This document shows, one piece after another, positions 1 through 6,728 of a stretch of 19,543 nt of DNA. The notes under the pieces are model-generated. The model made no database searches and had not been told where the DNA came from. It saw nothing but the letters and a program-made list of their open reading frames with translations. Both the position numbers and the translations under genes were made by a program. Position 1 is the first letter of the stretch, and each line of letters opens with the position of its first letter. Source of the stretch: an uncultured Sulfuricurvum sp. (GTDB lineage Bacteria > Campylobacterota > Campylobacteria > Campylobacterales > Sulfurimonadaceae); contig NZ_CALDDG010000059.1 in assembly GCF_937936435.1 (NCBI RefSeq), positions 1 through 19,543 of the forward strand. The letters run 5' to 3'.

Positions 1-465
1 TTGATGGCGAACGGTAAACGGAGCGGAAAATATGGAGCGTTGATGTTTTTGGATATGGATCATTTTAAAGAATTGAACGATACATGGGGGCATAAGGCGG
101 GTGATGCATTACTGATTGCCGCTGCTGAGCGAATGCTCTCATGTGTCCGTGAGAGCGATACGGTTGCACGTCTGGGAGGCGATGAATTTATCGTTGCAAT
201 GGGAGAGTTGGATGCAGACGAAGATGTCTCCAAAGAGCTTGCACTTAAATTAGCGAGAAAAATTCTTGAGAGTGTTAATCGCCCCTATGCCATTTGTATT
301 GATGAAGGATCAATGGAAACGATAGAGTACCGTTGTAGTGTGAGTATCGGTGTGACCCTTTTTGGTAAAGAAGATCACGAATCTGAGAAAGTGCTCCAAC
401 GTGCAGATCATGCAATGTACGAGGCTAAGGAAGAGGGGAGAAACGGGGTCGTATTTCGTACCTAG
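1..465 (+). CDS. Diguanylate cyclase, GGDEF domain (C-terminal part, 5' end outside window)
   Basis: This is the last ~154 codons of a GGDEF protein that makes cyclic di-GMP from two GTP. The substrate-binding segment LDMDHFKELNDTWGHKAGD is followed by RESD, then five residues, then an intact GGDEF. RxxD at that spacing is the classical product-inhibition I-site, so the domain should be active and feedback-inhibited. The usual end motifs (SIGVTLF, RADHAMYEAKEEGRN) are present. No EAL domain follows and the stop codon is at 463-465. The TTG at position 1 is unlikely to be the true start, because the expected DxLTGLPNR helix of the domain must lie upstream; any sensor domain is also missing. 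It converges on murA across a 139-bp gap. Confidence 0.93.
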   Translation: MMANGKRSGKYGALMFLDMDHFKELNDTWGHKAGDALLIAAAERMLSCVRESDTVARLGGDEFIVAMGELDADEDVSKELALKLARKILESVNRPYAICIDEGSMETIEYRCSVSIGVTLFGKEDHESEKVLQRADHAMYEAKEEGRNGVVFRT

Positions 466-520
466 AAAGAAGAATAGGGAACACTTTTTGCATGCGTTGA
501 AGTATGAAAAAGTTACTCAG

Positions 521-544
521 AAAAATCTTTCGGATCCGTCCGAA
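521..544 (-). terminator. Likely rho-independent terminator for murA
   Basis: Read on the minus strand, a perfect 6-bp stem TTCGGA/TCCGAA with a four-base loop (529-544) is followed by AGATTTTT. This fits an intrinsic terminator about 60 nt past the murA stop codon. The stem is short, so the call is moderate. Confidence 0.5.
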
Positions 545-589
545 GCGCACATGCGAATATTATATTACCAACCTCTCATACCGCTGCGG

Positions 590-611
590 AGAATAACCTG
601 ACGGTTATTCT
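590..611 (+). terminator. Hairpin at the murA 3' end, possible terminator of the GGDEF gene
   Basis: A perfect 9-bp stem AGAATAACC/GGTTATTCT with loop TGAC overlaps the murA stop codon (605-607). On the plus strand only a few T follow, so as an intrinsic terminator for the upstream GGDEF gene it is imperfect. It could also stabilise the murA 3' end. Otherwise the 466-604 gap shows no gene. Confidence 0.4.
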
Positions 612-1867
612 TTGAGCCGTTCGATCGATGCGCCGAGCGCGCGTAGTTTTAACTCCAGGTTTTCATATCCACGGTCGAGATGATAGATACGATGTACGTT
701 TGTCACACCTTCAGCGGCCATTCCTGCTAGAACCAATGCACTCGAAGCACGCAGATCGGTGGCCATAACATCCGCGCCGAAAAGTTCGCATGGACCGATA
801 ACGGTTGCCGTATGTCCCGTCAGTTTGATTTCTGCGCCGAGACGCTGCAATTCGCTGACGTGCATGAAACGGTTTTCAAAGAGTCTCTCTTCAATCGTAC
901 TAGCCCCTTTTGCGATGGTTGCAAGTGCCAAGAACTGAGCCTGCATATCGGTCGGAAATGCCGGGTATTCCTGAGTGATAATATCGACCGGTTTGAGCTC
1001 TTTGGCCGGATGAATCGTCATCGTATCTTTTGTACACTCGATGCGGCACCCCATTTGTTCGAGTTTTGCCGTGACGGCGTCGAGATGATCGGGACGTACT
1101 TTTTCGAGGGTGATCGTAGAATAAGTGATCGCCCCTGCGCACAGATAGGTACCCGCTTCGATGCGGTCCGGAATAACTTCAAAATCGACCATATCGATTG
1201 TTTTACCTCCGGTTCCGATGATGGTAAGTTCGGAGGTGCCGATACCGCTGATATCGATACCGCTGTCGCGAAGGATTTCGCATAGTTGTACGACTTCAGG
1301 TTCGCGGGCACAGTTCGTCAAAACGGTTTTTCCGTGTGCGAGGGCAGCCGCCATGACGATGTTAGCGGTTCCGGTAACGGTGATTTTGTCGAAGATTATG
1401 TGAGCACCTTTAAGCCCTTCGGGTGCAACGGCATGGACATATCCGGCATGAATCGTGATTTCAGCCCCCATTTGCTCTAACGCTTTAAGATGCAAATCGA
1501 TTGGACGCTGCCCGATAGCACAGCCGCCCGGCAGTGAAACTTCGCAATGTCCGAAACGGGCAAGAAGAGGTCCTAAAACGAGGATCGATGCCCGCATCGT
1601 TTTGACGATGTCATAGTTCGCCATCGTGTGATTGACGGTTGAGGTGTCGACATTGAGGACGTGCTCTTTAAGTGAACAGCTTGCCCCGAGATTTTGGAGT
1701 AGTTTGAGCAGCGTTTTGATATCGGCTACTTCGGGCATATTGGTGATTTTCAGCGGGTTATGTGCTAAAAGAGCCAGTGTAATAAGAGGTAGTGCGGCAT
1801 TTTTTGCGCCGGAGATGGTAACGGTTCCGCTCAGTTTGGTCGGGCCTTGAATTCGTAAGTAGTCCAT
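605..1867 (-). CDS. murA: UDP-N-acetylglucosamine 1-carboxyvinyltransferase (MurA)
   Basis: MurA transfers enolpyruvate from PEP to UDP-GlcNAc, the first committed step of peptidoglycan precursor synthesis in the cytoplasm. The protein is 420 residues, the usual family length, when started at the ATG at 1865-1867 (MDYLRIQG). An in-frame start 13 codons earlier would add a tail not expected for the family and would lie upstream of the -10 box. The catalytic lysine in SGAKNAALP falls at position 22. The loop LPGGCAIGQRPID carries the active-site cysteine at about 116. Because the cysteine is kept rather than replaced by aspartate, the enzyme is predicted to be fosfomycin-sensitive (inference from the family). 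The gene stands alone on its strand, divergent from the gene at 1953. Confidence 0.97.
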   Translation of the reverse strand: MDYLRIQGPTKLSGTVTISGAKNAALPLITLALLAHNPLKITNMPEVADIKTLLKLLQNLGASCSLKEHVLNVDTSTVNHTMANYDIVKTMRASILVLGPLLARFGHCEVSLPGGCAIGQRPIDLHLKALEQMGAEITIHAGYVHAVAPEGLKGAHIIFDKITVTGTANIVMAAALAHGKTVLTNCAREPEVVQLCEILRDSGIDISGIGTSELTIIGTGGKTIDMVDFEVIPDRIEAGTYLCAGAITYSTITLEKVRPDHLDAVTAKLEQMGCRIECTKDTMTIHPAKELKPVDIITQEYPAFPTDMQAQFLALATIAKGASTIEERLFENRFMHVSELQRLGAEIKLTGHTATVIGPCELFGADVMATDLRASSALVLAGMAAEGVTNVHRIYHLDRGYENLELKLRALGASIERLKE

Positions 1868-1894
1868 TAAATTCCCACAATAAAAAAGTTCGCT

Positions 1895-1900
1895 ATTATA
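1895..1900 (-). promoter_or_regulatory. Sigma-70-type -10 box for murA
   Basis: On the minus strand a perfect TATAAT lies 28 nt upstream of the murA ATG, giving a predicted leader of about 20 nt. No good -35 hexamer is visible, which is common for housekeeping promoters in Campylobacterota. On the plus strand TAAAAT at 1914-1919 could be the -10 box for the gene at 1953, but this is weaker. Confidence 0.5.
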
Positions 1901-1952
1901 AGGCAAAGTTCGTTAAAATAACCACTATCCAGGAACATCGGAAGGGGAAAAT

Positions 1953-2387
1953 GTGAGTTCGGCACTTGATCGTCTAAAAAATCTGACCGCACAGATTTCC
2001 AGCTATGAACTGGAGCGTAAAAATAACCTCAAAGAACTCCAAAATTTGTATGAAAAACTGGGAATCGTCAAGAAAGTAGAATCCTTTAACGATCTGTTTG
2101 AGTACAAAGCGATCAATCTGTCGGGAATATCGCTTTCAGATGAAGACTTGGGAAGCATTAAAGAGGGGAAATACGCTCAGATCATTGCGATCATCTACGA
2201 TAAAAATGCCAAAGTCAAAAACAAAAACATCTCTCTGGCCTATTACGGGCGTGCGGAAAAATTAAGCGCCTCTTTGAAAAAAGAGATTATCGCCTTTGTA
2301 TTAGGATGGCGTTTTGAAAAAAGCTTCCGAACTCTCGAACATTATCATAACCTCCTTTCATCCATGCGGGCAATCGAGGATGAATAG
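1953..2387 (+). CDS. Hypothetical protein, predicted coiled-coil N-terminus
   Basis: I do not recognise this 144-residue protein. It starts at GTG behind a good ribosome site (GGAAGGGG, about 5 nt upstream). Residues 1-45 are heptad-like and charged (LKNLTAQISSYELERKNNL), suggesting a short coiled coil. The middle has an alternating hydrophobic stretch (YAQIIAIIYD) and the C-terminus is helical. There is no signal peptide or membrane segment, so it is probably cytoplasmic. It opens a tight five-gene plus-strand run that ends with rsmD; its stop codon overlaps the next gene by 8 nt, implying translational coupling to that membrane protein. No function can be assigned. Confidence 0.8.
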   Translation: MSSALDRLKNLTAQISSYELERKNNLKELQNLYEKLGIVKKVESFNDLFEYKAINLSGISLSDEDLGSIKEGKYAQIIAIIYDKNAKVKNKNISLAYYGRAEKLSASLKKEIIAFVLGWRFEKSFRTLEHYHNLLSSMRAIEDE

Positions 2388-2922
2388 ATTTTTCCTCGCT
2401 CTCTGGGGACGCTGGATGGGTATGTCTGCCCTAATCGCACTTGGCGTAGCTATCGGCTTTGCATCGATCATGACAATTGTTTTTTATGCTCTCAAGGGCT
2501 TTGCTCCATTGGATGTGCAAACATGGGAAGCCCTTCGTATAATCTGGTATTTCTGGCTCAAAATCGGTTACGGCGTCGGAGTCCTCGCAGGATTGGTCGG
2601 CGGCTTAAAGTTCATCTGCAAGCGTTGCATTGCCGGATATCGGATACATCCTCTGGACTGTCAGGGAGAGAGAGTCGATTCGATCGATTTGAAACGCTAT
2701 TTCAAAATCTGGCGCAAATGGTTTTTCATTATCATCTGGGCCAATGCGGCTCAAGCCGTCGTGCTGATTGTCGTACATCAACTCCTTTTCGGCGGAGCGG
2801 TATGGATCGGATGGTTCAGCCCTTTCGGATTGACTCCGATGATACTGCTCTCAGGGCTGGTCGCATTTCCTTTATTGGTGCGCCGCTGTAAAATGGTGAA
2901 GGTTGAACCGTGTACGTTGTAA
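2380..2922 (+). CDS. Hypothetical inner-membrane protein, about four transmembrane segments
   Basis: A 180-residue protein starting at the ATG at 2380, which overlaps the upstream stop codon (ATGAATAG). A longer TTG start at 2314 is possible, but it would lie deep inside the previous gene. Hydrophobic segments fall at about residues 15-38, 54-78, 114-137 and 150-168. A cytosolic-looking loop at about 80-110 holds two cysteines and several basic residues (FICKRCIAGYRIHPLDC). I recognise no family. It overlaps the exonuclease gene by 13 nt, so both are probably expressed together. Confidence 0.75.
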   Translation: MNRFFLALWGRWMGMSALIALGVAIGFASIMTIVFYALKGFAPLDVQTWEALRIIWYFWLKIGYGVGVLAGLVGGLKFICKRCIAGYRIHPLDCQGERVDSIDLKRYFKIWRKWFFIIIWANAAQAVVLIVVHQLLFGGAVWIGWFSPFGLTPMILLSGLVAFPLLVRRCKMVKVEPCTL

Positions 2923-3611
2923 TCGATGTCGAAACGACGGGATTGGAACCTTCTGATCGTATCTGCTCTGTCGGTATCATCGCAGGCGAGACGACACATT
3001 ACGAACTGGTCCATCCTGGCAAAAAGATCCTTCCCCAAGCATCGGCGATTCATCATATCACGAACGAGATGGTTCAAGAGACTCCCTCTTTCGGTCAATC
3101 GGCGATCTATGATACGATTGTTTCTCTAAATATTCCGGAGAATATACTGATTTCGCACAATGCTCCGTTTGAGCTTTCGATGCTCCAAAAAGAGGGGATT
3201 GCGTGGCAGGGAAGTGTCATCGACACTCTTAAATGTGCTCAGTCTTTGATGGACGATTTGGAAGGGTACGCTCTTCAGTTCCTGCGATACGAGCTTCGGC
3301 TGTATCGATCAGAAGAGGAATTTTTTAAACGTTTCGAATGTGCGCTGATGCCGCATCATGCCCTCAGCGACGCGCTTCATACACGGATGGTTTTGGATTA
3401 TCTGCTCGAGCTCGCGGATGAAGAGCGGTTGATCGAAATATCTAGAAGCCATGTACTTCTCACCCGACTTCCGTTCGGTAAATATGCGAAACGGCGGATT
3501 GAGGAAATTTCGTTGAAAGACCCCGGATATCTCAAATGGATGGTAGAGAGTTTGATGGACATGGATGAGGATTTACGCTACAGTATCGATTATTATTTGC
3601 GAGGAAAGTGA
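2910..3611 (+). CDS. exoX: ExoX-like DnaQ-fold 3'-5' exonuclease
   Basis: A 233-residue DEDDh exonuclease. Exo I is DVETTG (D6, E8). Exo II is HNAPFE at 83-88. Exo III is H149 followed five residues later by D154 (MPHHALSDAL). The C-terminal part LPFGKYAKRRIEE...DPGYLKWMVESL closely resembles the tail of E. coli exodeoxyribonuclease X (FGKYRGK...DPGYLRWL), which separates it from the Pol III epsilon subunit. The expected role is degradation of 3' DNA ends in mismatch repair and related repair. Start is GTG at 2910, inside the previous gene's last codons. The usual Exo II aspartate is a glutamate (E88) here, a conservative change at a metal ligand. Exonuclease X is the best match; a general DnaQ-like nuclease is the fallback. 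Confidence 0.85.
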   Translation: MYVVIDVETTGLEPSDRICSVGIIAGETTHYELVHPGKKILPQASAIHHITNEMVQETPSFGQSAIYDTIVSLNIPENILISHNAPFELSMLQKEGIAWQGSVIDTLKCAQSLMDDLEGYALQFLRYELRLYRSEEEFFKRFECALMPHHALSDALHTRMVLDYLLELADEERLIEISRSHVLLTRLPFGKYAKRRIEEISLKDPGYLKWMVESLMDMDEDLRYSIDYYLRGK

Positions 3612-3613
3612 TT

Positions 3614-3997
3614 GTGAAAGTAGCGATACAGTGTGATTCTCCATTGTTACAGCGTTCATTAGAACTTTTTTTGGAAGGGCATTTAAGCTCGATCCGCCAA
3701 TGCGACATCCTCATCCGCGACAAAGATATTCGTGACGATCGGTATCCGACTTTTGTCATCGGTTCGGATATCAGTGCCGATTTGTTGAAACCGTTTTCAA
3801 AAGCGCAGCTTTTACATACCCTGACGCAGAAATTCGAAGCTCTGAAAGCGGCTCCGCCGGTCGAGGAGATAGAGATGGATTCGGCTGTTTCGGAAGAAAA
3901 GGTAAGTTTCGAAATTTTAGAACGCCATATCGAAAAACTGACCCGCGAATACCAAACGAATATTTTAAAAGCGATACGTGCATTTTATGAAAAGTAA
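3614..3997 (+). CDS. Small hypothetical protein, possibly a degenerate receiver-like fold
   Basis: A 127-residue protein, started at the GTG at 3614 because GAGGAAA lies 6 nt upstream; a GTG at 3608 overlapping the exonuclease stop is the alternative. Residues 1-75 run VAIQCDSPLLQRSLELFL ... FVIGSDISADLLKPFSKAQLL. The KPFSKAQLL segment resembles the KPF(x)3-5LL end of response-regulator receiver domains, but no phosphoacceptor aspartate is evident where expected. Residues 95-127 form a charged helix. It is not recognised beyond that, and the fold idea is an inference. It overlaps rsmD by 11 nt. Confidence 0.72.
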   Translation: MKVAIQCDSPLLQRSLELFLEGHLSSIRQCDILIRDKDIRDDRYPTFVIGSDISADLLKPFSKAQLLHTLTQKFEALKAAPPVEEIEMDSAVSEEKVSFEILERHIEKLTREYQTNILKAIRAFYEK

Positions 3998-4574
3998 TCC
4001 GATTATCACTAAAAAAATCATTGCCGGAAAATTCAAAGGCAAAACACTCAAACTCCCCTCGAAAGAGACGACCCGCAGTTCAAAAGCGATCGTTTTGGAG
4101 TCTTTTTTTAATACGGTTCAGTTCGATATCATCGATGCGGTGTTGGTCGAGGTCTTCTCCGGCAGCGGATCGATAGGGCTCGAAGCGCTCAGCCGAGGAG
4201 CCAAAAAGATCATCTTTATGGAAAAAGACCGCGATGCGATCAAAACACTCCGTGAGAATATTGCGCAAACAGATCCCAATGCGTGTGAAATCGTGGAAGG
4301 TGATAGTTTTACGAACATCGCCCATGTTAAAAAACGACTTTTGAATCTCGGGGAAGGGGCGTTTATCTATATCGATCCGCCGTTTTCCTACCGCGAAGGG
4401 ATGGAAGACATTTACGATAAGATGATCGGTATGATCAGCTCATTGCCGCTCGAAACGGTTACTCTGATTACGATCGAACATATGAGTACGTTGGAGCTTC
4501 CCGAAGAGATCGGTCCGTTTCACCGTATTAAATCGAAGCGCTTCGGAAAAACATCACTCACTTACTACGCGTAA
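3987..4574 (+). CDS. rsmD: 16S rRNA (guanine(966)-N2)-methyltransferase RsmD
   Basis: A 195-residue Rossmann-fold methyltransferase that uses S-adenosylmethionine to methylate G966 of 16S rRNA. N-terminal IIAGKFKGKTLKLP and TTRSSKAIVLESFFN match the family's opening. The SAM motif is EVFSGSGSIGLEALSRGAKK (about 55-74), and the catalytic motif is DPPF at 130-133. The ATG at 3987 is preferred over the GTG at 3978 because homologues begin near it. It is the last gene of the 1953-4574 run; the next gene (flgI) has its own promoter. Confidence 0.92.
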   Translation: MKSNPIITKKIIAGKFKGKTLKLPSKETTRSSKAIVLESFFNTVQFDIIDAVLVEVFSGSGSIGLEALSRGAKKIIFMEKDRDAIKTLRENIAQTDPNACEIVEGDSFTNIAHVKKRLLNLGEGAFIYIDPPFSYREGMEDIYDKMIGMISSLPLETVTLITIEHMSTLELPEEIGPFHRIKSKRFGKTSLTYYA

Positions 4575-4592
4575 TATCCATCGAAGAGTTAC

Positions 4593-4618
4593 CTCGTTTG
4601 CTTCCTACCTAAAACGAG
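4593..4618. repeat. Inverted repeat between rsmD and the flgI promoter
   Basis: Arms CTCGTTT and AAACGAG (7 bp, perfect) are separated by 12 nt. No T-tract follows. It ends 6 nt upstream of the -24 element of the flgI promoter, so it could be a weak terminator for rsmD or a protein-binding site. Confidence 0.35.
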
Positions 4619-4623
4619 AAAGG

Positions 4624-4639
4624 TGGAATAGACTTTGCT
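4624..4639 (+). promoter_or_regulatory. Sigma-54 (RpoN) promoter of flgI
   Basis: TGGAATAGACTTTGCT has the -24 GG (4625-4626) and -12 GC (4637-4638) exactly 10 nt apart, as required for sigma-54. GGAA...TTGCTT matches the form of Campylobacter RpoN promoters. Transcription would begin near 4650, about 17 nt before the flgI ATG, and AAAGGA at 4656-4661 is the ribosome site. In relatives, sigma-54 with the FlgS/FlgR system drives rod, ring and hook genes. Confidence 0.8.
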
Positions 4640-4666
4640 TTATCCTTGCAGCTATAAAGGATAGAT

Positions 4667-5713
4667 ATGAAGATTTTAATCGCACTTTTTTGCTTAATCA
4701 CTTTTGCACAGGCGACACGCATCAGCGAAGTAGCCAACGTCGTAGGAGTACGGGATAATCAGATCATCGGTTACTCGCTTGTCGTCGGTTTGAAAAAAAC
4801 CGGTGACGGTACGACGTCCAAATTTACCCTCCAATCCATCGCCAACATGCTTAAAGCGATGAATATCGATATGAATCCGGTTGATATCAAATCCAAAAAC
4901 GTCGCTGCGGTTGTGGTAACAGCCAAATTTGCTCCGTTCGCACGTCAGGGAGACGCGTTTGACGTAACCGTTTCATCGATCGGGGATGCCAAATCGCTTG
5001 AAGGGGGGACGCTTTTGATGACGCCTCTCAAAGGGGTTGACGGAAAGATTTACGCTTTGGCACAAGGGCCGATCAGTATCGGCGGCAAAAACGAGAAAGG
5101 GGCCGGGAGCGAATCCCACCCGACGGTCGGTATGGTTTACGGCGGCGGTTTGGTCGAACGGGAGATCAATCAGGATATGTATCACCAGCACAATGCGACG
5201 CTGTCTCTCAAATCATCAAATTTTGCGAATTCGGTAGCGATACAAAATGCGATTAACAAAAAGTATAAAGGGTCGATTGCCGTTGCAATCGACCCGCGAA
5301 CAATCAATTTGCAGCTTCCGAATAATAAATCGATGGTGGAGTTTTTAGCCGAAGTGCAAAACATCGATATCGATTACACGCAGGATCAAAAAATTATCAT
5401 CAATGAGCGGACGGGAACGATTGTCGCGGGAGTGGATATCGAAGTCAAACCGGTGGTCATTACCCAAGGCGATATCACGGTCAAAATCCTTTCTCAGGAT
5501 GCGGTTACGAAACCAGCTGGTAGTGTTGCTATGGATAAAAGCCTGGTTATAGGGCTAAATGAGAATGAAGTTTATACCGAAAAAGGGACGACGACCGTTG
5601 CCAATATCGCCCGTTCCCTCCAAAAATTGGGGGCAAGTCCGAAAGAGATGATTGCAATATTGCAGGCGATGAAAAGTGCCGGAGCGATTTCGGTTGATTT
5701 GGAGGTCATCTAA
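4667..5713 (+). CDS. flgI: Flagellar P-ring protein FlgI
   Basis: FlgI forms the periplasmic P ring, the bushing around the flagellar rod in the peptidoglycan layer. The 348-residue protein has a Sec signal peptide (MKILIALFCLITFAQA, cleavage after about residue 16), and the mature chain begins with the family signature TRISEVANVVGVRDNQ and IGYSLVVGLKKTGDGT. The C-terminus (LGASPKEMIAILQAMKSAGAI) is also typical. Length is normal for the family. It is the first gene behind the sigma-54 promoter and its stop overlaps the flgJ start by one base (TAATG), so the two are translationally coupled. Confidence 0.97.
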   Translation: MKILIALFCLITFAQATRISEVANVVGVRDNQIIGYSLVVGLKKTGDGTTSKFTLQSIANMLKAMNIDMNPVDIKSKNVAAVVVTAKFAPFARQGDAFDVTVSSIGDAKSLEGGTLLMTPLKGVDGKIYALAQGPISIGGKNEKGAGSESHPTVGMVYGGGLVEREINQDMYHQHNATLSLKSSNFANSVAIQNAINKKYKGSIAVAIDPRTINLQLPNNKSMVEFLAEVQNIDIDYTQDQKIIINERTGTIVAGVDIEVKPVVITQGDITVKILSQDAVTKPAGSVAMDKSLVIGLNENEVYTEKGTTTVANIARSLQKLGASPKEMIAILQAMKSAGAISVDLEVI

Positions 5714-6006
5714 TGGACATTGCAAACGTACAGTATCAAAAAGCCGTTCCTACCATCGGAAGCAAAGAGAACAATGCCGCATTGCGGGAAAAAACCGACC
5801 AGTTTGAAGCGATCATCGTCAAAATGATGTTGGATGAAGCGATGAAAGAGGATAAAAACGTATTTACCAGTACGAACGATCCCGGTGATAAAATTTATAA
5901 ATCAATGTACCGCGAAGAGTTGTCCAATGCCAGTGCGGGAAGCTTCGGCTTTTCACAGATGCTGTATGACAACTTGAGTCAAAAGGGTGTAAAAGTAGAC
6001 AAATAG
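5713..6006 (+). CDS. flgJ: FlgJ-type rod-binding protein without muramidase domain
   Basis: Only 97 residues, covering just the rod-binding N-domain of enterobacterial FlgJ. The core TDQFEAIIVKMMLDEAMKE (about 27-45) and the trailing YREELSNASAGSFGFSQML are typical of the family. The glucosaminidase domain found in E. coli and Salmonella FlgJ (about 310 residues) is absent. Single-domain FlgJ is normal in Campylobacterota, so this is not a truncation. The protein is expected to act as a rod assembly scaffold in the periplasm; a separate lytic enzyme elsewhere must open the cell wall. No signal peptide is seen, consistent with export by the flagellar type III apparatus. Confidence 0.9.
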   Translation: MDIANVQYQKAVPTIGSKENNAALREKTDQFEAIIVKMMLDEAMKEDKNVFTSTNDPGDKIYKSMYREELSNASAGSFGFSQMLYDNLSQKGVKVDK

Positions 6007-6008
6007 AC

Positions 6009-6035
6009 TAAAAATTAGTGAATTTTTGCCGATAT
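6009..6035 (+). promoter_or_regulatory. Sigma-28 (FliA) promoter of flgM
   Basis: TAAA (6009-6012), exactly 15 nt, then GCCGATAT (6028-6035). This is the classical FliA consensus TAAA-N15-GCCGATAA with one mismatch in the last base. The start site would fall near 6042, and AAGGA at 6065-6069 precedes the flgM ATG at 6076. It lies directly after the flgJ stop codon. Confidence 0.85.
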
Positions 6036-6075
6036 GGTATATTAGACATCATAAACGGAATAATAAGGATTCACC

Positions 6076-6282
6076 ATGATCTCAAGTGTGAATAGCTCTC
6101 TTATCAACGGAGCATATAAAGAACAATCGTTAAAAACCAAAGAGCAGGAGAAATCCACGCAATCCATTACAAAACAAGGTGACACAAGCCGGATCGAAGA
6201 GTTGAAAAACTCCATCGAAAAAGGGGAATACCGTGTCGATATCGAAGCGTTAGCCAAGCGCATCGCGCAAGAGCTGACTTAA
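6076..6282 (+). CDS. flgM: Anti-sigma-28 factor FlgM
   Basis: A 68-residue protein of FlgM type. The N-terminus is polar and probably disordered. The C-terminal half (RIEELKNSIEKGEYRVDIEALAKRIAQEL) matches the sigma-28-binding helices of the family. FlgM holds FliA inactive until the hook is finished and it is secreted. Its position between flgJ and flgN/flgK and its own sigma-28 promoter fit the familiar loop in which FliA raises its own inhibitor. A start at 6076 is backed by AAGGA. Confidence 0.88.
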   Translation: MISSVNSSLINGAYKEQSLKTKEQEKSTQSITKQGDTSRIEELKNSIEKGEYRVDIEALAKRIAQELT

Positions 6283-6295
6283 AGTTTAGGAGTTT

Positions 6296-6727
6296 ATGAT
6301 GTTGTCTTATCAATTGCAAAGTGCTATCAAAGATCTCGAATCGCTTATCTCTTTATCGCAAGAAGATATTACGGATATCAAAGAGGCGAAACACAATCCT
6401 CAATTTGAACGTTTGGCGATCAAAGAAGAGAAAATAAAAAGTTTTGAGCATAAAAAAGCGATGATCGATCGCGAGATTTCAAAATTGATGACACAACATC
6501 CGTCAAAACCGCTTTCTGAACTTTTAGATAATGAACAACATCAACAACTTGATTCTTTGAAAATTCATTTATCCCGTTTACGGGAAATCAATCAACAATA
6601 CGCAAAAATGGTCTTAAGCGTCGGAGCATTTTACAATTCTTTGTTAGAGAAAGTCGTTCCTACGCAGATGCAGGGATACCAAAAGGTAGCCTCTGCAGAA
6701 GCCTCATTTTTGGAAGTGCGAGCATAA
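6296..6727 (+). CDS. flgN: FlgN-like flagellar export chaperone
   Basis: A 143-residue, almost entirely helical protein in the slot between flgM and flgK, where Campylobacter has its FlgN. The sequence is rich in heptad patterning (LQSAIKDLESLISLSQEDI; LDSLKIHLSRLREINQQYAKM) and has no signal or membrane segment. FlgN binds the hook-filament junction proteins FlgK and FlgL and delivers them to the export gate. Two tandem ATG codons (6296, 6299) follow TTTAGGAGTTT. Identification rests on helical character, size and position more than on strong motifs. Confidence 0.78.
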   Translation: MMLSYQLQSAIKDLESLISLSQEDITDIKEAKHNPQFERLAIKEEKIKSFEHKKAMIDREISKLMTQHPSKPLSELLDNEQHQQLDSLKIHLSRLREINQQYAKMVLSVGAFYNSLLEKVVPTQMQGYQKVASAEASFLEVRA

Positions 6728-6728
6728 C

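Noticed and set aside
1..30. TTG at position 1 as the true start of the GGDEF gene
   Set aside because: It would begin in the middle of the domain; the frame is open to the window edge, so the gene is simply cut.
812..1285. Long open frame antisense to murA (about 157 codons)
   Set aside because: It is the reverse shadow of the strongly conserved murA frame, with no ribosome site or recognisable domain.
5713..6006. Truncated flgJ pseudogene
   Set aside because: Single-domain FlgJ is normal for this phylum and the frame is intact, coupled to flgI and followed by a promoter.
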